A DNA stretch of 26,016 nt from positions 1-26,016 of the forward strand of contig JAWLBW010000022.1 of the NCBI GenBank assembly GCA_041687475.1. The letters run 5' to 3'. The stretch comes from JAWLBW01 sp041687475. Lineage in GTDB: Bacteria; J088; JAWLBW01. The notes below the pieces were generated by a model. That model searched no databases. It worked only from the letters and a program-made list of their open reading frames with translations, and was not told where the DNA came from. The translations under genes were made by a program, and so were the position numbers. Of the stretch, positions 1 through 8,412 are shown piece by piece (position 1 is the stretch's first letter; every line of letters starts with the position of its first letter).

Positions 1-2342
1 TGGGTTGCGGCGGGGGCGGCGGCCGGTGAGCTGCGTTCGGCAAGCCTGCAACCGCGGGGCATCGCACGCGATTTCATCGGCAAGGTCGATGTGCAGGGCA
101 GGGTGCGTAGCTTTCCCCGTGAGGGTCGCTTCGGTACTTCGGTCATTCTCGATGTTGACGCGATACGTGCCGCCGAGGGGTGGCGACCGGCACGCACGGC
201 CATGCGGTTGCGGTTCGACGGCGACGTGCCCCGGCGCGGCGAGCGGGTGCAGGTGTGGGTCGACATTCGACCGATTCGCAACTACGGCATCGACGGCGAG
301 TACGATCGCGAAACCCAGGAAAACGCGCAGGGCATCTGGCACAGGGGGTTCGTGCGCAAGCGGCACTGGCGGTTGCTCGATGCGGCGCCCTCGTTCGACA
401 CGGCGCTTACGGCCGTTCGGTCTACGGTGGCCGCGGCGGGCCGTGCGCGCCTGGGCGAAGAAAGTGGCGGTTTGTTCAAGGCCTTGGTACTCGGCGACCG
501 AAGCGGTATGCCGCTCGAACTGCTCGATGCCTGGCGTACGGCAGGGGTTACGCATCTGGTGGCCATCAGCGGCTTGCACCTGTCCATCGTGTTCCTGCTG
601 GTGCGTTTCGCCGCCGGCTTGCTGCTGAAGCGTTCGCTGTACCTGATGCAGACGGTGCATGTCGGGTGGTTGAGCAGTGCGGTGGCGCTTCCGGTGGTGG
701 GCGCCTATGCGTTATTGGCGGGTGCGCAGCCACCGACGATGCGGGCGTTTGCCATGTTGGCGGTCACGGTTACCGTGCTGGGCCTGGGGCGTCGCGTGCG
801 GGCCCAGCAGGCCCTGGGTATGGCCGCCATCGTCTTGCTGGCCGCCGACCCGGCATTGTTGCGGGCGCCGGGGTTCCAGCTGAGCTTTGCCGCCGTGTTC
901 GCCGGGGTCGCCTGGGCCCTGCGCCGGGTTCCACAGCATGACGAGTCGTTTCCGCAGCGGGCCTTTCGCTGGTTCAAGGGAGCGGCGGTGTCGTCGTTCG
1001 TGGCGACCTTGTTCACGTTTCCCCTTACCACCTATCACTTCGGGCAGGTGTCGCTGGCGGGGCTGGCGGCGAATCTGCCGATGATTCCGTTCGTTTCGCT
1101 GGTGCTGACACCGTCGGCCTTTCTGCTGGGCGTGGCGTCGCTGGCAGACTTCGAACTTCCCCTTGTGTGGAAGCTGTGGGAACTCGGGGCGCAGGCGGCG
1201 AATACGGGGGCCCGGTTTTTCGCGGCGCTGCCGGGCGCAGCCCTCGATCTGCGGCTCGACGGCGCCGAGGCCGGATTTACGGCCTGCCTGCTCGTGAGCA
1301 TCACGGTTGCCGCGCGTACATCGGCACGGCGTCTGCGGGCGACGGCTGTTCTGGGGTGCCTGCTGTGCACGGCGGCCATCGGGTATTGGGAGCTCAGGGG
1401 GCGCGTGTTCGACGGGGCCCTGCGGGTCGAGGTGCTGTCGGTGGGGCAGGGCGACGCCGTTCTGCTGTCGCGCGGCGGTCGTCACATGATGGTCGACACG
1501 GGCGGCTTTCCCACATGGGGAAACGACGACGGTTGGGGCGTGTACCAGCGTATTCTCGAGCCCTTCTTCATTGCCCGCCGCATCGGCGCGCTCGATCGCC
1601 TGGTGCTCAGTCACCCCCACCAGGATCATATCGGCGGGGCGGCCGACCTTCTCGCCGGGCTCCATGTCGGCGAACTTGTTGTTGCCGGCCGGGAATCGTA
1701 TGTCCGGCGCTATCCCGGGGTGCTGGCCGCGGCTGAGGCAAACACCACCCCGGTGCGTGAGTGGAAGGCGGGCGACTCCATCGGCTGGCAGGGCGTCACA
1801 ATCGAAGTGTTGCACCCGCCCGGGGGCGACGGTATCGCGCCCTTCGGCACGAACGATCGCTCGNNNNNNNNNNTGCAGCAGGGCCGCACTGCTGCTCGTG
1901 CGCGAGCCGTGGTGCCCGGCCTTCAGCAATCTACACCGAAGAGGGGGCCTGCCTGTTCCTGCCCGGCGACGCCGAGGAAGAAGCCGAACACCACCTTCTA
2001 CGCCATTGGCCCAAAGAACGGTGTAGATTGCTGAAGGCCGGGCACCACGGCTCGCGCACGAGCAGCAGTGCGGCCCTGCTGCAGGCGCTCAGGCCCGACG
2101 ATGTGTTGATTTCGGCGGGGTTCGCCAACTCGTTCGGTCACCCCCACGCGCAGGCACTCTCCCGATTTGCCGAGGTGGGAAGCCGGGTACACGCCACGCT
2201 GGAGGCGGGTACCTTGACGGCCGTGGCCGACGGCGACGCCTGGGTGGTAGCGGGTCACCGGGCGCGCCTCGACGAAGATTTGTGTCGGATGCTCGCCGCC
2301 TTCTCCGATTGGTCGATATGCGACTGGTTTGGTGATGATTAG
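1..2342 (+). CDS. comEC: ComEC/Rec2-type DNA-uptake channel, 5'-truncated by the window and broken by an assembly gap
   Basis: ComEC forms the inner-membrane channel that passes single-stranded DNA into the cytoplasm during transformation. The frame is open from the first base, so the start lies upstream. Visible parts are a DUF4131-like soluble segment (about 90-420), the multi-helix Competence domain (about 450-1400), and a C-terminal metallo-beta-lactamase-like domain. That domain has GQGDAVLL and VDTGG, then an HxHxDH metal motif (SHPHQDH, about 1609-1629). After the gap the family motifs GDAEEEAE and KAGHHGSRTSSS continue in another frame, ending at 2342. The frame change is caused by ten Ns and the adjacent inverted copy (1874-1938), so a genuine pseudogene is less likely than a misassembly. 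The reading frame fails only between NDRS and AIYTEEG, where related proteins have just a few residues. Family assignment is very secure; intactness in the organism cannot be judged here. Confidence 0.95.
1864..1873. other. Assembly gap (10 Ns) inside comEC
   Basis: Ten undetermined bases. Ten is probably a placeholder length, because the flanking comEC frames do not match across it. Confidence 0.99.
1874..2083. repeat. 65-bp perfect inverted repeat next to the gap, probably an assembly fold-back
   Basis: Bases 1874-1938 are the exact reverse complement of 2019-2083, with 80 bp between the arms. The right arm encodes the expected comEC motif LLKAGHHGSRTSSSAALL. The left arm encodes nothing ComEC-like in any frame and begins exactly at the last N. 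Only the inner dozen bases (1927-1938 and 2019-2030) need be native, since they encode plausible ComEC residues on both sides. The rest of the left arm looks like a fold-back extension at a contig end. Confidence 0.9.
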
Positions 2343-2347
2343 CTAAA

Positions 2348-2372
2348 AATGTTGACTGAATGAGTGGGGGAA
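2348..2372. promoter_or_regulatory. Candidate Rrf2-type operator overlapping the -35 region
   Basis: An imperfect dyad of TTGACT and AGTGGG half-sites flanks the 5-bp centre GAATG. Its layout resembles the GACT-N5-AGTC core of IscR type-1 sites, matching 19 of 25 positions of the consensus as I recall it. It overlaps the -35 hexamer, where a bound repressor would block transcription. Autoregulation by the downstream Rrf2 protein is an inference. Confidence 0.35.
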
Positions 2373-2381
2373 TGGTATCAT
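2352..2381 (+). promoter_or_regulatory. Sigma-70-like promoter of the sulfur operon
   Basis: TTGACT (2352-2357) and TATCAT (2376-2381) are separated by 18 bp. The predicted transcription start is near 2388, one base before the ATG of the Rrf2 gene, so the mRNA would be leaderless. No Shine-Dalgarno sequence lies at a usable distance from that ATG; the nearest G-run ends at 2370. Confidence 0.65.
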
Positions 2382-2388
2382 CCCTTGC

Positions 2389-2826
2389 ATGACACTCGGT
2401 AAAAAGGCCGAATACGGCTTGAAAGCCCTATACTATCTGGCGTTTGTAAAAAGCGGCGAGCGCGCCTCGGTTTCCGAACTGGGCACGCAGCTCGACGTTC
2501 CCCACCGCTTTCTCGAGCAGATTCTGCTCAAGCTCAAGCGCGCCGGTATTCTCGTTTCGCAGCGCGGCATCGAGGGTGGCTATCGGCTGGCCCGGGGTCC
2601 CGAAGAAATTTCGCTGCTCGATGTGTTGCGCATTCTCGACGAAAAGCATTTCGGTACGCCGCATCGCACCGGCAACGATATCGACGCGCCCACGCGATTT
2701 CTGGCCAACATGTATCACCGTATCGAAACCATGCTGGCCGATACGAGCCTGAGCGATCTTCTCGACACACCGCTGAAGGAAATGCTCGACAGGCAGCGTA
2801 ACCGTTCCTTCGTTTACCAGATCTGA
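2389..2826 (+). CDS. Rrf2-family transcriptional regulator (CymR/IscR-like)
   Basis: This is a 145-residue winged-helix regulator. The family signature is clear: KKAEYGLKALYYLA at the N-terminus, VPHRFLEQILLKLKRAGIL as recognition region, and RGIEGGYRLAR in the wing. The protein contains no cysteine, so it cannot bind an Fe-S cluster through Cys as IscR and NsrR do. In that respect it is closer to CymR, the cysteine-metabolism repressor of Bacillus that senses cysteine status through the CysK complex. It is the first gene of a sulfur-assimilation operon and cysK follows 8 bp after its stop, which supports a CymR-like role by context only. The start matches the usual family N-terminus, so the lack of a ribosome binding site is not explained by a wrong start. 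Confidence 0.9.
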   Translation: MTLGKKAEYGLKALYYLAFVKSGERASVSELGTQLDVPHRFLEQILLKLKRAGILVSQRGIEGGYRLARGPEEISLLDVLRILDEKHFGTPHRTGNDIDAPTRFLANMYHRIETMLADTSLSDLLDTPLKEMLDRQRNRSFVYQI

Positions 2827-2834
2827 GGTGCCCC

Positions 2835-3761
<927 letters not shown>

Positions 3762-3776
3762 GTCTGGGTGGGTTTT

Positions 3777-5030
3777 ATGTTCGTTACCGGTCTCAAATGC
3801 AAGGAATGCGGCCACGATTATCCGAAGGCGCCGCTGCATGTCTGTGAATACTGTTTCGGTCCGCTCGAAGTACAGTACGATTACGAAAGCATGAAGCGCG
3901 TGGTTACGCGCGAGCTGATCGAGTCGCGCCCGCGTAACCTGTGGCGCTACAAGGAGCTGCTTCCGGTCGACGGCGAGCCGATTACCGGTTTCCACAGCGG
4001 GTTTACGCCCCTGGTCAGGGCCGACCGGCTGGCGAAGGCGTTGGGCGTCAAGGAGCTGTACATCAAGGACGATTCGGTCAACCACCCGACCTTTTCGTAC
4101 AAGGACCGCGTCGTTTCCGTGGCCGTGTCGAAGGCGGCCGAATTCGGCTTCGACACCGTTTCCTGCGCCAGCACGGGTAACCTGGCCAACTCGGTCAGTG
4201 CCCACGCGGCCCGCAGCGGCATGCGCTGCTTCATTTTCATTCCCTCGAATCTCGAGCAGGGCAAGGTCGTCGGATCGACGATTTACAACCCCTCGGCCGT
4301 GGCCATCGAAGGCAACTACGACGAGGTCAACCGGTTGTGCACCGAAATCGCCCAGAAGTACAACTGGGCCTTCGTGAACATCAACCTGCGCCCCTTCTAT
4401 ACGGAAGGCGCCAAGACCTACGGCTTCGAAGTGGCCGAGCAGCTCGGGTGGAAGGTGCCCAAGCACATCATCGTGCCCACGGCCGGCGGCACCATTCTGC
4501 CCAAGATTGCCAAGGGCTTTCGCGAGATGATGGACGTGGGCCTGATTCCCGACGAGCCGTTCAAGATTTATTCGGCCCAGGCGGCGGGCAGCGCCCCCGT
4601 GGTCAACGCCCTGCATGAGGGCAGCGATCTCATCAAGCCCGTCAAGCCGAACACCATTGCCAAGAGCATTGCCATCGGCAACCCCGCCGACGGCTACTAC
4701 GTCATGCAGGAAGTGCGCCGCACCGGCGGCTGGGGCGAGAAGGTGACCGACGACGAAATCGTCGACGCCATTCAGCTGCTCGCCCGCACCGAGGGCATCT
4801 TTACCGAACCCGCCGGCGGAACCACCCTGGCCGTGGCCAAGAAGCTCATCGAGCAGGGACGCATTCCCCCCGACGAGTCCATTGTCGTGAGCGTGACGGG
4901 CAACGGTTACAAGACGCTCGAAGCCGTGCTCGACCGCGTCAAGCAACCGCATGTCATTCAACCGAAGCTTGCCGAGTTCGACGGACTTTACGAAGCCATC
5001 GGCAAGAACACCGAATCTGAACCCATCTGA
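3777..5030 (+). CDS. thrC: Threonine synthase with N-terminal zinc ribbon
   Basis: A 417-residue PLP enzyme of the threonine synthase family, which converts O-phosphohomoserine to threonine. A zinc ribbon opens the protein (C8, C11, C23, C26 in two CxxC pairs). PLP lysine K109 lies in PTFSYKDR, followed by the ASTGN loop and TAGGT. I start it at ATG 3777 because GGGTGG (3766-3771) is well placed as ribosome binding site; a GTG at 3768 lies inside that site. Its place between cysK and a sulfur-carrier gene is unusual for a pure threonine gene. An alternative, unsupported by any residue I can point to, is beta- or gamma-replacement on phosphohomoserine with a sulfur donor. Confidence 0.88.
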   Translation: MFVTGLKCKECGHDYPKAPLHVCEYCFGPLEVQYDYESMKRVVTRELIESRPRNLWRYKELLPVDGEPITGFHSGFTPLVRADRLAKALGVKELYIKDDSVNHPTFSYKDRVVSVAVSKAAEFGFDTVSCASTGNLANSVSAHAARSGMRCFIFIPSNLEQGKVVGSTIYNPSAVAIEGNYDEVNRLCTEIAQKYNWAFVNINLRPFYTEGAKTYGFEVAEQLGWKVPKHIIVPTAGGTILPKIAKGFREMMDVGLIPDEPFKIYSAQAAGSAPVVNALHEGSDLIKPVKPNTIAKSIAIGNPADGYYVMQEVRRTGGWGEKVTDDEIVDAIQLLARTEGIFTEPAGGTTLAVAKKLIEQGRIPPDESIVVSVTGNGYKTLEAVLDRVKQPHVIQPKLAEFDGLYEAIGKNTESEPI

Positions 5031-5058
5031 TCATTCGTATTCGAGAGAGGAAGTCGTC

Positions 5059-5337
5059 ATGGCTGTTACCGTTCGTATTCCCACGCCCCTTCGCAAGCTC
5101 ACCGCCGGTCAGGAAGAAGTCAAGATCGAAGGCGCGACCGTTACCGAAGTGCTCAACAACCTCGAAAGCGCCCACCCCGGCATCGGCGAGCGCCTGCTTG
5201 ACGAAAAGGGCGGCATTCGTAAGTTCGTCAACATTTACGTCAACGACGAAGACGTGCGCTTTCTCGAAAACACCGACACCCAGCTGAAGGACGGCGACGA
5301 AGTCAGCATCATTCCGGCCATTGCCGGCGGTCGCTGA
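5059..5337 (+). CDS. cysO: CysO/ThiS/MoaD-like ubiquitin-fold sulfur carrier with Gly-Gly-Arg C-terminus
   Basis: A 92-residue beta-grasp protein. Related carriers are adenylated at a C-terminal Gly-Gly by an E1-like enzyme and converted to a thiocarboxylate, the sulfur donor for cysteine made by CysM. The family features are VRIPTPLRKLT at the start, FVNIYVNDEDVRFL in the centre, and GDEVSIIPAIAGGR at the end. The final residue after Gly-Gly is arginine, so the terminal glycine is masked until one residue is removed. The start at 5059 follows GAGAGGAAG (5044-5052). The next two genes encode the expected partner synthase and JAMM peptidase. No E1-like activating enzyme (MoeB/MoeZ type) is in the window. 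The name rests on this context, since the sequence alone would also fit ThiS or MoaD. Confidence 0.88.
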   Translation: MAVTVRIPTPLRKLTAGQEEVKIEGATVTEVLNNLESAHPGIGERLLDEKGGIRKFVNIYVNDEDVRFLENTDTQLKDGDEVSIIPAIAGGR

Positions 5338-5356
5338 TTCACCCGAGGCTTGAGGC

Positions 5357-6346
5357 ATGGACGCCGCACCGGCATTCATAGCGGGCATGCGTTTTCGCGA
5401 GCGATACGCGTCCGTCGACGACGCCATTGCCGACTCTCTGCTCCGGCGCGTGGGCAATACGCCCCTCGTGCGCCTGCGGAAGGTCGCCGAAGGTGTCTCC
5501 GACCGCGTGCGCGTCTATGCCAAACTCGAAGGCTTCAACCCCGGCGGGTCGGTCAAGGACCGGGCGGCGCTGCAGATGGTGCGCGACGCCATTACCGACG
5601 GTCGGTTTTCCGACGGTAAGGTGCTCCTTGATTCGACCAGCGGAAACACGGGTATCGCCTACGCCATGATCGGCGCGGTGCTCGGTTTTCCGGTCGAGCT
5701 GTGCCTGCCGCGCAACGTAAGCCTCGAGCGCAAGCGCATTCTGCGGGCCTTCGGCGCCGAGATCGTCTACACCGACCCGATGGAAGGCTCCGACGGCGCC
5801 ATCGTCAAGAGCCGCGAGCTGCTGGCGGAAAATCCCCAGCGATACTTCAAGCCCGATCAGTACAACAACCCGTCGAATCCCCGGGCGCACACGTTGTCGA
5901 CGGCGCGGGAAATCATTGCCCAGACCGAGGGCGCCGTGACTCACTTCATTGCCTCGATCGGCACGGGTGGCACGGTCATGGGCACGGGCGCCGGCCTGAA
6001 GGAGTGGAACCCTGCGGTCACGGTGCTGGCCGCCGAACCCGACAACCCCTTTCACGGGCTCGAAGGGCTGAAGCATATGGACAGCTCGATCGTGCCCGGC
6101 ATTTACCATGAAGATCGCCTTGACGGAAAGATACCCGTCGAAACCGAGGCGGCCTATGAAATGACGCGCCGGCTCGCGCAGGAAGAGGGCATTCTCTGCG
6201 GGCAGTCGTCGGGGGCGGCCTGCGTTGCGGCGCTCGAGCTGGCGCGCTCGCTCGACGAGGGGGTCGTGGTAACCGTATTTCCCGATCGGGGCGACAAATA
6301 TATGACCACGCGAGTGTGGGAATTCGAAGAGGATTTTGCGAAATGA
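5357..6346 (+). CDS. cysM: CysM-type cysteine synthase, probably carrier-thiocarboxylate dependent
   Basis: A 329-residue PLP enzyme. K67 in NPGGSVKDR binds PLP, with TSGNTG (94-99), GTGGT (202-206) and QSSGA (283-287). The segment LKHMDSSIVPGIY (238-250) aligns by eye with LRNMDEGFVPELY of mycobacterial CysM, where the arginine contacts the phosphate of O-phosphoserine. Here the basic residue is K239, so O-phosphoserine is a reasonable substrate guess. The gene lies directly between the carrier and JAMM genes, as in mec-cysO-cysM clusters, and its stop overlaps the next start (ATGA). A GAGG at 5345-5348 is the likely ribosome binding site; an in-frame ATG at 5387 is an alternative start. Confidence 0.9.
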   Translation: MDAAPAFIAGMRFRERYASVDDAIADSLLRRVGNTPLVRLRKVAEGVSDRVRVYAKLEGFNPGGSVKDRAALQMVRDAITDGRFSDGKVLLDSTSGNTGIAYAMIGAVLGFPVELCLPRNVSLERKRILRAFGAEIVYTDPMEGSDGAIVKSRELLAENPQRYFKPDQYNNPSNPRAHTLSTAREIIAQTEGAVTHFIASIGTGGTVMGTGAGLKEWNPAVTVLAAEPDNPFHGLEGLKHMDSSIVPGIYHEDRLDGKIPVETEAAYEMTRRLAQEEGILCGQSSGAACVAALELARSLDEGVVVTVFPDRGDKYMTTRVWEFEEDFAK

Positions 6347-7101
6347 CGTTCCAGATTTCCAGTCAGACACTGGCCGAAATTTTCCGCCACAGCGCCACTG
6401 CTTTTCCCCGCGAGGGCTGCGGTTTTCTGCTCGGTCGTTGGGATGGGCTCGAACCGGTCATCGACGAAGCCGTGCCGGCCGAGAACACGAAGGCGAGCGA
6501 GCGCGACGACTATTTCGAGATCGATCCGCTGCAGTACAAAAAGCTAGAAGATTCGCTGCGCGGCAGCGGACGCCAGATACTGGGCTTTTACCACTCGCAC
6601 CCCAATCACCCCGACGTACCCTCGTATACCGACCTTTCGTTTGCCAAGGGGTGGCCGGGCTTTCTGTGGATGATCGTGCAGGTCGTCGACGGCGTGCCCG
6701 TCAGCCAGCAGACCTATTCGCTCAGTGAAGACGGCGAGAACTTCCAGCGGCTCGACTGCAACCTCAAGCGCCTGCCGCCGCCCGCCGAAAAGACCGCCGA
6801 CTACGAACGCATGGAGCGTGAAATTGCCGGTGCCTCGACGCGGGGGGCCGCCGGTGGCCCGGTCGTGCGTCGCAAGGTATACCTGACCTTTTCGCAGACG
6901 CTCATTCAGAAGCCCCTTGTGTGGGAACTGGCCCAGCGTTTTCGCATCGTCACCAACATTCGCCACGCCAGCGTCTCGGGCGACACGGCCCTGGTGGGGT
7001 TGGGGCTTGAGGGAACCGCGGGCGAAATCGACCGCGGCCTTGCCTGGCTCGAAGCCGAAGGCGTGCGTATCGAACCCATTGAGCTGGGTATCGTCGAGTA
7101 A
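6343..7101 (+). CDS. JAMM/MPN+ metallopeptidase (Mec-like) fused to a C-terminal NIL domain
   Basis: A 252-residue two-domain protein. Residues 1-145 are a prokaryotic JAMM (Mov34/MPN) zinc peptidase with a complete motif: E24 in EGCGF, H84 and H86 in HSHP, S94 and D97 in SYTD. Mycobacterial Mec of this family releases cysteine from the CysO-cysteine adduct; QbsD and HcyD trim extra residues from carrier precursors. Residues 176-252 look like a NIL domain, the small ferredoxin-like fold at the C-terminus of the methionine transporter ATPase MetN and in some homocysteine-synthesis proteins. A charged linker (146-175) joins them. The start at 6343 overlaps the cysM stop, implying translational coupling; an upstream GTG at 6316 lies inside cysM. 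Peptidase assignment is firm; the NIL call is by pattern and context. Confidence 0.88.
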   Translation: MTFQISSQTLAEIFRHSATAFPREGCGFLLGRWDGLEPVIDEAVPAENTKASERDDYFEIDPLQYKKLEDSLRGSGRQILGFYHSHPNHPDVPSYTDLSFAKGWPGFLWMIVQVVDGVPVSQQTYSLSEDGENFQRLDCNLKRLPPPAEKTADYERMEREIAGASTRGAAGGPVVRRKVYLTFSQTLIQKPLVWELAQRFRIVTNIRHASVSGDTALVGLGLEGTAGEIDRGLAWLEAEGVRIEPIELGIVE

Positions 7102-7174
7102 GCCGGCAGCCACGTTCGGCAGGCGATGCGAAGGGAAACCGTGTCGCCGCCGGGGCCTCGGCTTCTGAGGAACC

Positions 7175-7795
7175 ATGCAGAAAGGATTCACCATCTGGTT
7201 TACCGGCATGTCGGGCGCGGGCAAGTCGACGCTCAGCGGCGAGCTCGTGCGTATTTTCGGCCGGCGGGGTATCGGGCGCTTTGAAGTGCTCGACGGCGAC
7301 GTGGTGCGCACGCACCTGAGCAAGGGGCTTGGTTTCTCGCGTGAAGATCGCGACATCAACGTGCGCCGCATCGGTTTCGTTTCCAACCTGCTGGCTCGCA
7401 ACGGCGTGATTGCGGTGGCTGCGGCCATCAGCCCCTACCGCGAGGTGCGAAACGATGTTCGCGCCATGCACGAAGACGGTAACTTCCTTGAAGTACATGC
7501 CCATGCGCCGCTCGAGGTGTTGGCCGGGCGTGACGTGAAAGGGCTGTACAAGAAGGCCCTGGCGGGCGAGATACCCAACTTCACGGGGGTGAGCGACCCC
7601 TACGAACCGCCCGAAAACCCGGAAGTCGCCACGTATTCCGACGGGCGCGAAACGCCGAACGAAAGTGCCGCCAAGATCGTACGCGCCGCCGAGCTGCTCG
7701 GTTGGCTCGAACCGTCGCAGGTGGGTATGGAAAACTGGCGTCCGCGTCTCGAAGAAGATGTACGGCGAACGCTGGCCGCTGCCGGCCGTCTCTGA
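7175..7795 (+). CDS. cysC: Adenylylsulfate (APS) kinase
   Basis: A 206-residue P-loop kinase that phosphorylates APS to PAPS, the activated sulfate used for reduction or sulfation. Walker A is GMSGAGKST (11-19). Other family signatures are DGDVVR (40-45), FSREDRDINVRR (54-65), ISPYR with the conserved serine at 86, and KGLYKKALAGEI followed by FTGVSDPYEPP. Length is normal. GAGG at 7167-7170 precedes the start. It is separated from the JAMM gene by 73 bp with no visible terminator or promoter, so it probably belongs to the same transcript. Its upstream partner, a full ATP sulfurylase, is not in the window. Confidence 0.95.
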   Translation: MQKGFTIWFTGMSGAGKSTLSGELVRIFGRRGIGRFEVLDGDVVRTHLSKGLGFSREDRDINVRRIGFVSNLLARNGVIAVAAAISPYREVRNDVRAMHEDGNFLEVHAHAPLEVLAGRDVKGLYKKALAGEIPNFTGVSDPYEPPENPEVATYSDGRETPNESAAKIVRAAELLGWLEPSQVGMENWRPRLEEDVRRTLAAAGRL

Positions 7796-7816
7796 CCAAT
7801 CGAAAAGGAGTTGACG

Positions 7817-8194
7817 ATGATGACTACGGTGTCGCTCGATGCATGGAAGGAACGCGCCCCGTTCCTGAAAAAGATTCAACTCGACAAGGCACAGACCATT
7901 GTCGCGAAGGAACTTGCCGAGGGTGCTCTGGCTCCGTTGACCGGTTATCAGCTGCGCCGTGACTATGAATCGGTTCGCGATAACGGCACCCTTGCCGACG
8001 GTACGGCTTTCGACCGGGCGGTTTCGCTGCAATTGCCCGAAGAAGTCGGCTGCCAGTACCAGATTGCCGACGACGTGACCCTCGTCGCCGACTCGGGTGA
8101 GGTGCTCGGCGTTTTTCACATTGAAGACAAGTGGCTTCCCGACCCGTCGAATCCGTCGGTACTCGCCTTCGGCGGAGCGGTCGTTTTCTTCTGA
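7817..8194 (+). CDS. Free-standing ATP-sulfurylase PUA-like N-terminal domain
   Basis: A 125-residue protein whose central part (AEGALAPLTGYQLRRDYESV, then LADGTAFDRAVSLQLPEE, then a DSGEVLGVFHIEDKW segment) matches the PUA-like N-terminal domain of ATP sulfurylase. The catalytic domain with its QxRN and HxxH motifs is absent, and the protein ends cleanly at GGAVVFF just before a terminator. It may be a relic of a deleted sat gene or a regulatory/substrate-binding subunit kept with APS kinase. A good ribosome binding site (AAAAGGAG, 7803-7810) and an uninterrupted frame favour an expressed protein. The TTG at 7811 is too close to that site, so I start at ATG 7817. Confidence 0.8.
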   Translation: MMTTVSLDAWKERAPFLKKIQLDKAQTIVAKELAEGALAPLTGYQLRRDYESVRDNGTLADGTAFDRAVSLQLPEEVGCQYQIADDVTLVADSGEVLGVFHIEDKWLPDPSNPSVLAFGGAVVFF

Positions 8195-8223
8195 GCATCT
8201 GCCCCGTTTCCCGCTCTCGCTTC

Positions 8224-8250
8224 AAGCCCGCTGCTTCAGCGGGCTTTTTT
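8224..8250 (+). terminator. Rho-independent terminator of the sulfur operon
   Basis: A 10-bp stem (AAGCCCGCTG, loop CTT, CAGCGGGCTT) runs directly into a T-tract ending at 8250. It lies 29 bp after the last gene and closes the unit that begins at 2389. Confidence 0.92.
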
Positions 8251-8340
8251 GCGCGCCGTCCGTGGTGAGGCTTTACCCTCGATTCGTCGGGCTATTGCGT
8301 TTCTACCACCCGGTTGCCTTTTCTCCTGTGGAATGACGTG

Positions 8341-8357
8341 TTGGCACGGAGCTCGCT
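8341..8357 (+). promoter_or_regulatory. Candidate sigma-54 (-24/-12) promoter of the chaperone-usher operon
   Basis: TTGGCACGGAGCTCGCT matches the -24/-12 consensus YTGGCACGrNNNTTGCW with a single mismatch in the TTGC element. It keeps the strict GG-N10-GC spacing (GG 8343-8344, GC 8355-8356). The predicted start near 8368 would give a leader of about 45 nt before the ATG at 8413. No enhancer-binding-protein gene is in the window, and I found no convincing sigma-70 elements in this gap. Confidence 0.5.
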
Positions 8358-8412
8358 CTTAGAGCAGCAAGTGCATTGGTGCACGATTCCGTAATCCATC
8401 AGGAGAAAAGAC

